Origin: Pseudomonadota bacterium
Lineage (GTDB): Bacteria; Pseudomonadota; Alphaproteobacteria; Rhizobiales; Xanthobacteraceae
Assembly (NCBI GenBank): GCA_023390955.1
Contig: JAEWBW010000700.1
Span: 1-11,715, forward strand
Reading direction: 5' to 3'
Length of the DNA: 11,715 nt
Position numbers and translations under genes: made by a program. The number at the start of each line of letters is the position of its first letter. Position 1 is the stretch's first letter. The notes beneath the pieces were generated by a model. That model was not told the DNA's origin, made no database searches, and was given only the letters and a program-made list of their open reading frames with translations. Shown here in pieces: positions 1 to 6,289 of this stretch.

Positions 1-175
1 CCAGCATCTTCATCTGGTTGGTGATCTGCTGGATCGACTTGGTCTTGTCGACCGCGATCTGGTTGACCTCCGCGGTGAGGCGGTTGATCAGCGCGGAGAT
101 GTCGGAATCATCCTCGGCGGTCTCAGCGGTTCCGTTCGCGATCGGCTTGGTCTTCAGACCCAGCGCAGCAGACAT
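1..175 (-). CDS. N-terminal part of a probable soluble chemotaxis-receptor (MCP)-like protein, cut by window edge
   Basis: The start is the ATG at 175-173 on the minus strand, preceded by an AAGGGAAG ribosome-binding site about 6 nt upstream. The 58 visible residues begin MSAALGLKTK, pass through an acidic, Ser/Thr-rich stretch (about residues 18-26) and become a helix with regular hydrophobic spacing (ISALINRLTAEVNQIAVDK). They end in SIQQITNQMKML at the window edge. That end resembles the conserved tip of methyl-accepting chemotaxis protein signalling domains (I..I..Q.NLLALNA), where CheA/CheW contacts occur. There is no signal peptide or membrane segment in the visible part, so the protein would be cytoplasmic. 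If the MCP reading is right, the N-terminal arm of the hairpin is unusually short. The gene is divergent from recJ. The family call rests on this short match; another coiled-coil protein is possible. Confidence 0.55.
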   Translation of the reverse strand, partial: MSAALGLKTKPIANGTAETAEDDSDISALINRLTAEVNQIAVDKTKSIQQITNQMKML

Positions 176-322
176 CGGGGACTTCCCTTGCAAAGAGGCT
201 GATCTGCAATGAACCCGGAACCAGAAATCACAGATCGAATATGAATCTTTTTCGGGGATTCCACCTAACGCCCACTTAATTTGCTGACGCGCGCGCTGCT
301 CAAATGGTAGTCAGTCCGCTCA

Positions 323-385
323 GGATTGCGGCAATCCACCGCTTTGTACGGCGTTGGCGTTGCCAACGACCGGGGATTCCCGGTC
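323..385 (+). promoter_or_regulatory. Cluster of three inverted repeats in the recJ upstream region
   Basis: Three perfect inverted repeats lie within 63 bp: GGATTGC-G-GCAATCC at 323-337, CGTTGGC-GTT-GCCAACG at 352-368, and GACCGGG-GATT-CCCGGTC at 368-385. The last two would form 7-bp hairpins with 3- and 4-nt loops in RNA. The first can make a 6-bp stem with a 3-nt loop or act as a DNA palindrome. They lie 68 to 130 bp before the recJ ATG, so they may be in its 5' leader or form protein-binding sites between the two divergent genes. No U-tract follows, so a classical terminator is unlikely. The rest of the 176-452 gap shows no convincing gene or recognisable promoter boxes. Confidence 0.4.
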
Positions 386-452
386 AATCGTCCTAAGGGA
401 ATGCCAGGCCGTCGCCGGTCATCCACGACGCAACACGGATCGATTCCGAATC

Positions 453-2294
453 ATGACGCCCCCCGCCACCGCCTTGCCTGTCGAAACGCCCCAGGCGTTC
501 CTGGGCGTGGCGCGCTCGCTCACTGACAAGCTTTGGCGCGACCGGCTGGATGCGCGCGGCGCGGCGAGGGCGCTGGCGATCGTGCAGCGTTACCAGCTGC
601 CGGAGCTGCTGGCGCGGGTGCTGGCCGGGCGCGGCGTCGAGCTCGACTCGGTCACGGACTTTCTCGACCCGACGATCCGCAAGCTGATGCCGGATCCGTT
701 CACGGTGACGGAGATGGAGGCCGCCGCCAAACGCATCGCCGATGCCGCCGCACGCGGCGAAACGGTCGCGATCTTCGGCGACTACGACGTCGATGGCGCG
801 ACCTCGTCGGCGCTGCTGGCCTGGCACCTGCGCCATTGCGGCCTCGACCCGCTGATCCACATTCCCGATCGTATCTTTGAGGGCTATGGGCCGAACGTCG
901 AGGCCGTGCGCGGCCTCGCGGCGAAGGGCGCCACGCTGCTCGTCACCGTCGATTGCGGCACCACCAGCATCGAGCCGCTGGCAGAAGCCAAGCGCCTCGG
1001 CATGTCCGTGGTTGTAATCGATCATCACCAGGCCGGCACGGAGCTGCCGGAGGTCGATGCCCTCGTCAATCCGAACCGGCTCGACGATCTCTCCGGCCTT
1101 GGCCATCTCGCCGCCGTCGGCCTCGTGCTGATCACGCTGGTCGCGGTCAATCGCGAGCTGCGCCAGCGCGGCTTCTGGAAGCCGGAAATGCCCGAGCCCG
1201 ACCTGCTCGGCATGCTGCATCACGTCGCGCTCGGCACGGTCGCCGACGTCGCGCCGCTGATCGGGCTCAACCGCGCCTTCGTCGCCAAGGGGCTGATCGC
1301 GATGCGGCGGCGCGACCATGTCGGCCACACCGCGCTGATGGACGTGGCGCGGCTCAACGGCCCGCCTGAGGCCTGGCATCTCGGCTTCATGCTGGGACCG
1401 CGCATCAATGCCGGAGGCCGCATCGGCCGTGCTGATCTCGGCGTGCGGCTGCTGCTCGAAGGCGACAGCGTCGAGGCCGCGCGGATCGCGGCCGAGCTCG
1501 ACCGTCTCAACAACGAGCGCCGCGTGATCGAGCAGGCGGCGGAGGCGCAGGCGGAAGCCGAGGCGCTGGCCTCGATCGGGCTCGAGGACAAGCTCGGCGT
1601 GATCGTGACGGCGTCGGAAGGCTGGCATCCCGGCGTGGTCGGTCTCGTTGCCTCGCGCCTGAAGGAAAAGTTTTCGCGGCCGGCTTTTGCCGTGGCGCTT
1701 GAGCCCGGCGGCATCGGCACCGGCTCCGGCCGTTCCATTTCCGGCGTCGATATCGGCAAGGCGGTGCGGCAGGCGGTGACCGACGGCATTTTGCTCAAGG
1801 GCGGCGGCCACGCGATGGCCGCGGGCGTGACGCTGCGCAAGGAGAAGCTCGCCGAATTCCGCGCCTACATGGAAAGCGCGCTTGCCCGTGATGTCGCGCA
1901 GGCGCGTCACGTCAACGAGCTCTCGATCGACGGCGCGGTGTCCGCGCGCGCGGTGACCACCGACCTTGCGGCGACATTGAACCGCGCGGGCCCCTTCGGC
2001 AGCGGCAATCCGGAGCCGGTGCTGGCGCTGCCGTCGCATCAGCTGATTTTTGCTGACGAGGTGGGGCAGGCGCATTTGCGGCTGCGCTTCAAGTCCGGTG
2101 ACGGCGCGATCGTCAACGGCATCGCGTTCCGCTCGATCGGCCAGAAGCTTGGCAATGCGCTTGTCGCCAACCGCGGCCAGCAGCTCCACATCGCGGGCTC
2201 GCTGTCGGTCGACCGCTACCAGGGCGTCGAGCGCGTGCAACTGCGCGTGATCGATGTTGCCTTGCCCGACCAGGGTCCTACGATGATCCGCTGA
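453..2294 (+). CDS. recJ: Single-stranded-DNA-specific 5'-3' exonuclease RecJ
   Basis: RecJ degrades single-stranded DNA 5' to 3' in recombinational repair (RecFOR pathway), mismatch repair and base-excision repair; it acts in the cytoplasm. The 613-residue product has the full set of DHH-superfamily motifs: FGDYDVDG (residues 108-115, metal-binding D110/D112/D114), VTVDCGTT (164-171, D167), VVIDHHQAG (187-195, the DHH signature), TVADVAPL (262-269) and GPRINAGGRIG (315-325). The DHHA1 motif GGGHAMAAG is at 450-458 and a C-terminal OB-fold part with GPFGSGNPEP is at 513-522. The length is normal for the family. An in-frame start exists at 354, but its first 33 residues are low in family character, and MTPPATALP (ATG at 453) looks like the usual beginning. 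The gene is intact and probably heads a transcript with the SDR gene 35 nt downstream. Confidence 0.97.
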   Translation: MTPPATALPVETPQAFLGVARSLTDKLWRDRLDARGAARALAIVQRYQLPELLARVLAGRGVELDSVTDFLDPTIRKLMPDPFTVTEMEAAAKRIADAAARGETVAIFGDYDVDGATSSALLAWHLRHCGLDPLIHIPDRIFEGYGPNVEAVRGLAAKGATLLVTVDCGTTSIEPLAEAKRLGMSVVVIDHHQAGTELPEVDALVNPNRLDDLSGLGHLAAVGLVLITLVAVNRELRQRGFWKPEMPEPDLLGMLHHVALGTVADVAPLIGLNRAFVAKGLIAMRRRDHVGHTALMDVARLNGPPEAWHLGFMLGPRINAGGRIGRADLGVRLLLEGDSVEAARIAAELDRLNNERRVIEQAAEAQAEAEALASIGLEDKLGVIVTASEGWHPGVVGLVASRLKEKFSRPAFAVALEPGGIGTGSGRSISGVDIGKAVRQAVTDGILLKGGGHAMAAGVTLRKEKLAEFRAYMESALARDVAQARHVNELSIDGAVSARAVTTDLAATLNRAGPFGSGNPEPVLALPSHQLIFADEVGQAHLRLRFKSGDGAIVNGIAFRSIGQKLGNALVANRGQQLHIAGSLSVDRYQGVERVQLRVIDVALPDQGPTMIR

Positions 2295-2329
2295 ACCAAA
2301 TCGAACCAACAAGAAAAACGGGAGTGAGC

Positions 2330-3139
2330 ATGGCAGGGCAGGTTGAGGGCAAGGTCGCGTTGGTCACCGGCGGCGCCTCGGGCATCGGCGAAGCGATCGT
2401 CGAACTGTTCGCACGCGAGGGCGCGACTGTCGTCGCCACCGATATCGACGAGCTCCGGGGTCCCGAGCTCGCCAAGCGCGTCACAAAGGCCGGTGGCAAG
2501 GCAGTGTTTCTCGAGCAGGACGTCACCAGCGAGGAGCGCTGGGTGGAGGTCGTGGCTGACATCGGCAAGCGCTTTGGCCGGCTCGACGTGATGGTCTCCA
2601 ACGCCGGCATCGGCATCGCCGTGCCATCGATCACCGACATGACGCTGGCTGACTGGCACCGGCAGAACGCGATCAATCTCGACGGCGTGTTCCTGTCGGT
2701 CAAGCATTGCCTGCCGCTGATGCGCAAGACCGGCGGCGGCTCCATCATCATGATGTCCTCGCTCGCGGGCCTGCGCGGCGCGCCCGGCCTGTCGGCCTAT
2801 TCCGCGACCAAGGGCGCCGTGCGGCTGTTCTCGAAATCGATCGCGATGGAATGCGCGGCCGCCGGCGACGGCATCCGCGTCAACTCCGTCCACCCCGGCA
2901 TCATCGACACGCCGATCTGGGGCAAGATCCCGACCGGCGCCACCGGCGCCGGCCAGAACGCGCCGATCGATCCCGATGAGCGCGCCAGGATTGCTGCCCC
3001 GCTCGCCCGCGCTGGTCAGGCCTCCGAGATCGCCAGCGGCGTGCTGTATCTGGCCTCCGATGCCTCCCGCTACGTGACCGGCTCCGAGCTCGTCATCGAT
3101 GGTGGCATGAACGCAGGCGCGGTGCCGCGGCGTCCCTGA
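2330..3139 (+). CDS. Short-chain dehydrogenase/reductase (classical SDR, probably NAD-dependent)
   Basis: This 269-residue protein is a complete classical SDR, a soluble NAD(P)-dependent oxidoreductase of alcohols or ketones. The cofactor motif TGGASGIG is at residues 13-20, and Asp38 at the end of strand beta-2 favours NAD over NADP. NAG is at 91-93, and the catalytic tetrad is Asn116, Ser144, Tyr157 and Lys161 (YSATK). The C-terminus has VHPGIIDTP (187-195) and the usual YVTGSELVIDGG ending. ATG at 2330 was chosen over GTG at 2324 because GGGAG at 2320-2324 gives a 5-nt spacing to the ATG. The substrate cannot be read from sequence; relatives include cyclohexanol, 3-alpha/20-beta-hydroxysteroid and glucose dehydrogenases. 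It follows recJ by 35 nt and may share its transcript, which says little about function. The next gene is a class II aldolase-like enzyme, so a small catabolic pair is possible. Confidence 0.93.
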   Translation: MAGQVEGKVALVTGGASGIGEAIVELFAREGATVVATDIDELRGPELAKRVTKAGGKAVFLEQDVTSEERWVEVVADIGKRFGRLDVMVSNAGIGIAVPSITDMTLADWHRQNAINLDGVFLSVKHCLPLMRKTGGGSIIMMSSLAGLRGAPGLSAYSATKGAVRLFSKSIAMECAAAGDGIRVNSVHPGIIDTPIWGKIPTGATGAGQNAPIDPDERARIAAPLARAGQASEIASGVLYLASDASRYVTGSELVIDGGMNAGAVPRRP

Positions 3140-3163
3140 GCCGCAGGGCAGGGTGGCGGCGCG

Positions 3164-3190
3164 AGGGGCTGACGCTCGCGCGTCGCCCCT
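3164..3190 (+). other. Bulged hairpin between the SDR and aldolase genes
   Basis: AGGGGC (3164-3169) pairs with GCCCCT (3185-3190), and GACG (3171-3174) with CGTC (3181-3184), leaving one bulged T and a 6-nt loop CTCGCG. This gives a 10-bp, mostly GC stem 39 nt before the aldolase start. No U-tract follows, so it could be a weak terminator/attenuator, an mRNA-stabilising stem, or nothing. The pairing is seen directly; the function is inferred. Confidence 0.35.
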
Positions 3191-3229
3191 GTACAACGGC
3201 AGGAACCGTTCAAACGAGGTTTCCCTGCC

Positions 3230-4036
3230 ATGGCGCACAGCCTGTCCCACGCCGATTCAACTGCCTCCGCAACCGCATCCGTCGGATCGAACCGGCCGGA
3301 CCTCGCCACCGATGCGATCCGCACCGCGCGCGAGGATCTCGCCGCCTGCTTCCGGATGGCGGCGCGCAACGGCTTTGAGGAAGGCATCTGCAATCATTTC
3401 TCGGCGGTGGTGCCGGGCCATGACGATCTCTTCCTGGTCAACCCCTATGGCTACGCCTTTCGCGAGCTGACCGCGTCTAAGCTTTTGATCTGCGACTTCC
3501 ACGGCAATGTGCTGGACGGCAACGGCGTGCCCGAGGCGACCGCCTTCTACATCCATGCCGAGATGCACAAGCGCCTGCCGCGCGCCAAGGTCGCCTTCCA
3601 CACCCACATGCCCTACGCCACGGCGCTGTCGATGACGGAAGGCGATCCCCTGATATGGGCCGGCCAGACCGCGCTGAAATTCTACGGCCGCACTGCCGTC
3701 GACCGCGACTATAACGGGCTTGCGCTCGACAACCGCGAAGGCGCGCGCATTGCGTCGGCCGTGGGCGACGCCGACATCGTCTTCATGAAGCATCACGGCG
3801 TGATGGTGCTGGCGCCGACCATCGCGGAAGCCTGGGACGATCTCTATTATCTCGAGCGTGCCGCCGAGGTGCAGGTGCTGGCGATGTCGACGGGCCGCAA
3901 GGTGCACCCCGTTGATCCCGCGATCGCGGCCGAAACCTACCGGCAGATGCGCGAAGGCGATTCAGAATCCGCGCGATTGCACCTGGCCGCTGTCCGCCGC
4001 CAGCTCGATGCGGAGGAGCCGCAGTATCGGCATTAG
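3230..4036 (+). CDS. Class II aldolase/adducin family protein
   Basis: This 268-residue protein belongs to the zinc-dependent class II aldolase/adducin fold (relatives: L-fuculose-phosphate aldolase, L-ribulose-5-phosphate 4-epimerase). The N-terminal 25 residues are Ser/Ala-rich and probably disordered. The domain starts near residue 28 and includes NGFEEGICNHFSAV (47-60), typical of the family's start. Putative zinc ligands are His124 and His126 (HTHMPYA) and His189 (KHHGVMV), with Glu102 (VPEATAF) as the likely acid/base equivalent. The ATG at 3230 has GAGG 10 nt upstream. Substrate is unknown: this subgroup is often found with oxidoreductases and decarboxylases, and here an SDR lies 90 nt upstream, which allows a shared catabolic role but does not prove it. 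The gene ends just before a palindromic repeat and is convergent with the next gene. Confidence 0.92.
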   Translation: MAHSLSHADSTASATASVGSNRPDLATDAIRTAREDLAACFRMAARNGFEEGICNHFSAVVPGHDDLFLVNPYGYAFRELTASKLLICDFHGNVLDGNGVPEATAFYIHAEMHKRLPRAKVAFHTHMPYATALSMTEGDPLIWAGQTALKFYGRTAVDRDYNGLALDNREGARIASAVGDADIVFMKHHGVMVLAPTIAEAWDDLYYLERAAEVQVLAMSTGRKVHPVDPAIAAETYRQMREGDSESARLHLAAVRRQLDAEEPQYRH

Positions 4037-4043
4037 TGATTCC

Positions 4044-4147
4044 GTCATTCCGGGGCGCGCGAAGCGCGAGCCCGGAATCCATCGTGCAGCAAGCCCGGTA
4101 GAGAAATGGATTCCGGGCTCGCGCCAAGTGGCGCGCCCCGGAATGAC
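4044..4147. repeat. Double-palindromic intergenic repeat (REP/BIME-like element)
   Basis: A perfect 17-bp outer inverted repeat, GTCATTCCGGGGCGCGC at 4044-4060 and its complement at 4131-4147, encloses a perfect 18-bp inner one (CGCGAGCCCGGAATCCAT at 4065-4082 with 4106-4123). The central loop is 23 nt (4083-4105). Each half is also palindromic (ATTCCGGG..CCCGGAAT around CGCGC-GAA-GCGCG on the left; GCGCC-AAGT-GGCGC on the right), so the DNA or RNA can form either one long stem or two separate hairpins. It fills the space between two convergent genes and could stop transcription from both sides. It matches my memory of abundant intergenic repeats in Bradyrhizobium and Rhodopseudomonas genomes. 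No second copy is in this window. Confidence 0.85.
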
Positions 4148-4154
4148 AAAAGAG

Positions 4155-5378
4155 CTACGACCCCTGCCGCAGCTTCGCCAGCACCTTCAGCCCGCCATAA
4201 CCATCGGCCGGCAAGATTCCGGCGCGCTGCTGGAAATCCTTGACCGCCTTCATGGTGTCGTTGCCGACGCGGCCGTCGGTGCCGCCGGTATCGAAGCCGG
4301 CCTTGGTCAGACGGGTCTGCATCTCCTGCACCTCGGCCAGCGTCAGCGCGCGCTCTGAGCCGGGGAAGGGCTGGATGAACGGTGGCATGCCCAGGCAGCG
4401 GTCGCCGAGATGGCAGATCGCCAGCGCATAATTCATCGAGGGATTGTAGCTCTTCACGGCGTTGAAGTTCTGCCCGAGCAGGAAGGTCGGTCCGCCCGCG
4501 ACCGGCGTCCAGATCTGCGCCGACGCATTCGGCTGGGGAAACGGCTGGCCGTCGGCGCGCACCACGCCGGCCGCTTGCCAGGCCGCATAGGTCTTGGTGC
4601 CGCTCATGTTGCCGGGCGCGCGAACCTCGTAGCCCCAATGCTCGCCGCGACGCCACTTGCCGCGATTGATGAGATATTTTGCGGTTGACCCGAGTGCATC
4701 GTCAGGCTTGCCGAAAGGCGAGACCTTGCCGTCGCCGTCATAGTCGATGCCGACATTGAGCCACACCTCGGGCATCCACTGCGAATGCCCCATTGCGCCG
4801 GCCCACGAGCCCCGCATGTCCTCGGGCGTGCCCCAGCCCTTGTCGACGATGCGCAGCGCGTTGATCAGCTCGGTCTCCCAATAGGCTTTCCGGCGCGGCT
4901 CGTTCCAGGCGAGCGCGGCCAGCGAGGGAAAGATCGGCGTCATATGGTTCTGCTGCACCAGCGGATCGCCATAGGCGGACTCGACGCCCCACAGCGCCAG
5001 CAGCGTGCCGCGCTCGACCCCGAAATCGCGCTCGATGCGTGCAAAGAGCGCCTCGTTGTTCTTCAGCGCGATCTTGCCGTTGATGATGCGCCAGTCGGAG
5101 ACGCGCCGGTTGATGTATTGCCAGATCTGCTCGCGGAATTCCGGCTGGTTGCGGAGCTGCTTGAACACGCTCATGTCCGGCTCGACGCGCCCCATGGCGC
5201 GTTGCCAGGTTGCGGCCGAAATGCCCTTGGCCATCGCGCGGGCGCGGAAGGCCTCGCGCCATTCATCGAAGCCGGGCGGGGCCGCCAGCACCGGGGAGGC
5301 GACGAGCAGGGCGGCCGCGCCGAGGCCGGATTGCAGCAGGGCGCGGCGGGTGGGAGCGGAGGAATCAAATGGGGTCAT
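4155..5378 (-). CDS. Periplasmic lytic murein transglycosylase, MltB family (SLT_2/GH103) with peptidoglycan-binding domain
   Basis: The enzyme cleaves the MurNAc-GlcNAc bond of peptidoglycan, making 1,6-anhydro-muropeptides, in the periplasm. The 407-residue product starts with a twin-arginine signal (TRRALLQS at residues 10-17, a hydrophobic stretch, then a likely cut after PVLA at 32). The catalytic domain covers about 35-335, with the catalytic glutamate Glu133 in LWGVESAYG and the family motifs SWAGAMGHSQWMP (191-203) and DYDGDGK (212-218). A C-terminal peptidoglycan_1 domain covers about 345-404 (LTLAEVQEMQTRL, DGRVGNDTMKAVKDFQ). There is no lipobox, so unlike E. coli MltB it is predicted soluble. 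The Tat rather than Sec route is inferred from the RR motif. It is convergent with the aldolase across the repeat element and divergent from a small membrane-protein gene. Confidence 0.94.
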   Translation of the reverse strand: MTPFDSSAPTRRALLQSGLGAAALLVASPVLAAPPGFDEWREAFRARAMAKGISAATWQRAMGRVEPDMSVFKQLRNQPEFREQIWQYINRRVSDWRIINGKIALKNNEALFARIERDFGVERGTLLALWGVESAYGDPLVQQNHMTPIFPSLAALAWNEPRRKAYWETELINALRIVDKGWGTPEDMRGSWAGAMGHSQWMPEVWLNVGIDYDGDGKVSPFGKPDDALGSTAKYLINRGKWRRGEHWGYEVRAPGNMSGTKTYAAWQAAGVVRADGQPFPQPNASAQIWTPVAGGPTFLLGQNFNAVKSYNPSMNYALAICHLGDRCLGMPPFIQPFPGSERALTLAEVQEMQTRLTKAGFDTGGTDGRVGNDTMKAVKDFQQRAGILPADGYGGLKVLAKLRQGS

Positions 5379-5502
5379 TGCGCCAGTCTAGCCGGAAGCG
5401 GGGCAACGGGCAGGCGCGGTCTTGCCGGAACTTGAACGGCCGGCCGCGGCTTTTGGCCTCCGCATTTACGGAACCTTCGGACCTGCCTGCCAGATTCGCC
5501 TC

Positions 5503-5649
5503 ATGCAGGAGCTGTTCGACCTCATCTGCGCCAATCCCTGGCCCTTTGCCGCCGGGATGATCGTCGTCGTCGTTGCGATCCTGGCGGAGAATTTTGGACG
5601 CGGCGGCGGCGATGGTAGCAGCTTGCCCGACCTGTCTTGGGACGATTAG
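5503..5649 (+). CDS. Small single-pass membrane protein (48 aa), unknown function
   Basis: The start is the ATG at 5503. A longer in-frame version from TTG at 5422 exists but its extra residues look non-coding. The 48-residue product starts MQELFDLICANPWPF, has one hydrophobic segment (about 16-29, AAGMIVVVVAILAE) and ends in a Gly-rich, acidic tail (GRGGGDG..LPDLSWDD). The codons of the first 40 positions are mostly G/C-ending, as in neighbouring real genes, which supports coding. There is no obvious ribosome-binding site directly upstream. I recognise no family. The final codons and the stop lie inside the first unit of a 16-bp tandem repeat, so the C-terminus may have been rewritten by repeat growth. 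It is divergent from the transglycosylase and convergent with marR. Confidence 0.5.
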   Translation: MQELFDLICANPWPFAAGMIVVVVAILAENFGRGGGDGSSLPDLSWDD

Positions 5650-5683
5650 TTCTTGGGACGATTAGATCCTGGGACGATTGGGC
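5636..5683. repeat. Three tandem copies of a 16-bp unit
   Basis: Units at 5636-5651 (CTTGGGACGATTAGTT), 5652-5667 (CTTGGGACGATTAGAT) and 5668-5683 (CCTGGGACGATTGGGC) are head to tail. The first two differ at one position; the third is more diverged. The first unit contains the stop codon of the small membrane-protein gene, and the array ends 10 bp before the marR stop codon on the other strand. A 5-bp hairpin GGCGG-GACA-CCGCC (5681-5694) overlaps its right end and might help end transcription, but there is no U-tract. Confidence 0.85.
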
Positions 5684-5693
5684 GGGACACCGC

Positions 5694-6233
5694 CTAACCC
5701 TCCTGCATCTCCGTAGCGATCTTCGCGAGCCATTGCCGGATCGTGGTCTCGGCCTTGGGGTCGAGGCCCTTCACGAGGCGCTTTTCGAGCGCCAGCACCC
5801 GGTCCCGGCAATTCTTCAATAGCGATGCGCCGCGCGGCGTCAGGGTCCATTGCTGGATGCGCCCGTGCACGGGATGCGGCGTCATCCGGATCGCGCCATC
5901 GCGTTCGAGATTGCGGATGATGACCCCGACAGTCTGCGGCGTCAGGAAGGTGAGGCGGGCGACGTCCGCACCGGACAGGCCGGGATAGGCGTTCAGCATC
6001 GTCAGCACGCCGAACTGCGGCGGGGTGACGTCGAGGTCGGCGAACGACCGCTCCATGGTCAGCCGGACCGCGGCCTGGGCCTGCCGCAGGAGATAGCCGA
6101 GATAGCCCTGCTCGCCGCGCTTGCCTTCACCCGGCGCGGGGAAGGAGACGCCCATGTCGGCGGCCGGCGCGGCTGCCTTCCCCTTCGGTTTGCGGTAGAT
6201 TTGCGGCTTCGTGATCCCGGCGGTCTTGCGCAT
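5694..6233 (-). CDS. MarR-family winged-helix transcriptional regulator
   Basis: This 179-residue protein is a MarR-type DNA-binding regulator, normally a dimer that represses a neighbouring gene until a ligand or oxidant releases it. The N-terminal 40 residues are basic and Pro/Ala/Gly-rich, longer than usual. The MarR core covers about 42-178: dimerisation helix GYLGYLLRQAQAAVRL, then TPPQFGVLTML (70-80), the recognition helix region LSGADVARLTFLTPQTVGVIIRNLERDG (86-113) and a wing with the R...LT..G pattern (QQWTLTPRG, 127-135). The wing has HPVHGR where many MarR proteins have a D.R.R pattern. ATG at 6233 was chosen; an upstream in-frame start at 6296 would overlap the divergent gene, and Met27 (6155) has no ribosome-binding site. 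An inverted repeat next to its start suggests autoregulation. No cysteine lies near the N-terminus, so OhrR-type peroxide sensing is unlikely. Confidence 0.92.
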   Translation of the reverse strand: MRKTAGITKPQIYRKPKGKAAAPAADMGVSFPAPGEGKRGEQGYLGYLLRQAQAAVRLTMERSFADLDVTPPQFGVLTMLNAYPGLSGADVARLTFLTPQTVGVIIRNLERDGAIRMTPHPVHGRIQQWTLTPRGASLLKNCRDRVLALEKRLVKGLDPKAETTIRQWLAKIATEMQEG

Positions 6234-6235
6234 AA

Positions 6236-6270
6236 TATCAGAGCTCTTATAAGGTGTAAGTGCTCTGATA
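6236..6270. promoter_or_regulatory. Candidate MarR operator between the divergent marR and ahpD-like genes
   Basis: TATCAGAGC (6236-6244) and GCTCTGATA (6262-6270) are perfect 9-bp arms separated by 17 bp. Smaller palindromes sit inside and overlap: AGAGCTCT (6240-6247) and CTTATAAG (6246-6253). The whole lies in the 56-bp space between the start codons and would overlap promoters for both directions. On the plus strand GATAAT (6267-6272) is a possible -10 box, and on the minus strand TATAAG. I could not assign good -35 boxes. The symmetry is seen; binding by the adjacent regulator is inferred from the usual MarR arrangement. Confidence 0.6.
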
Positions 6271-6289
6271 ATAACACGAGGTGAAGACC

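Noticed and set aside
201..236. Inverted repeat GATCTG ... CAGATC upstream of the chemotaxis-like gene
   Set aside because: Arms are only 6 bp with a 24-bp spacer; too weak to call a site.
393..2312. A 639-codon open frame on the minus strand opposite recJ
   Set aside because: It is a shadow of the GC-rich recJ frame: composition is Arg/His/Asp-rich with no domain-like pattern, and recJ has all family motifs.
2216..3250. A 344-codon open frame on the minus strand opposite the SDR gene
   Set aside because: Shadow frame; the SDR on the other strand has a complete catalytic tetrad and a proper ribosome-binding site.
5471..5502. GGAAC-type EcfG (general stress response) promoter ahead of the small membrane protein gene
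   Set aside because: GGAACC is present at 5471, but no CGTT follows at 16-17 bp spacing. Similar GGAAC hits near 219 and 5427 also lack it.
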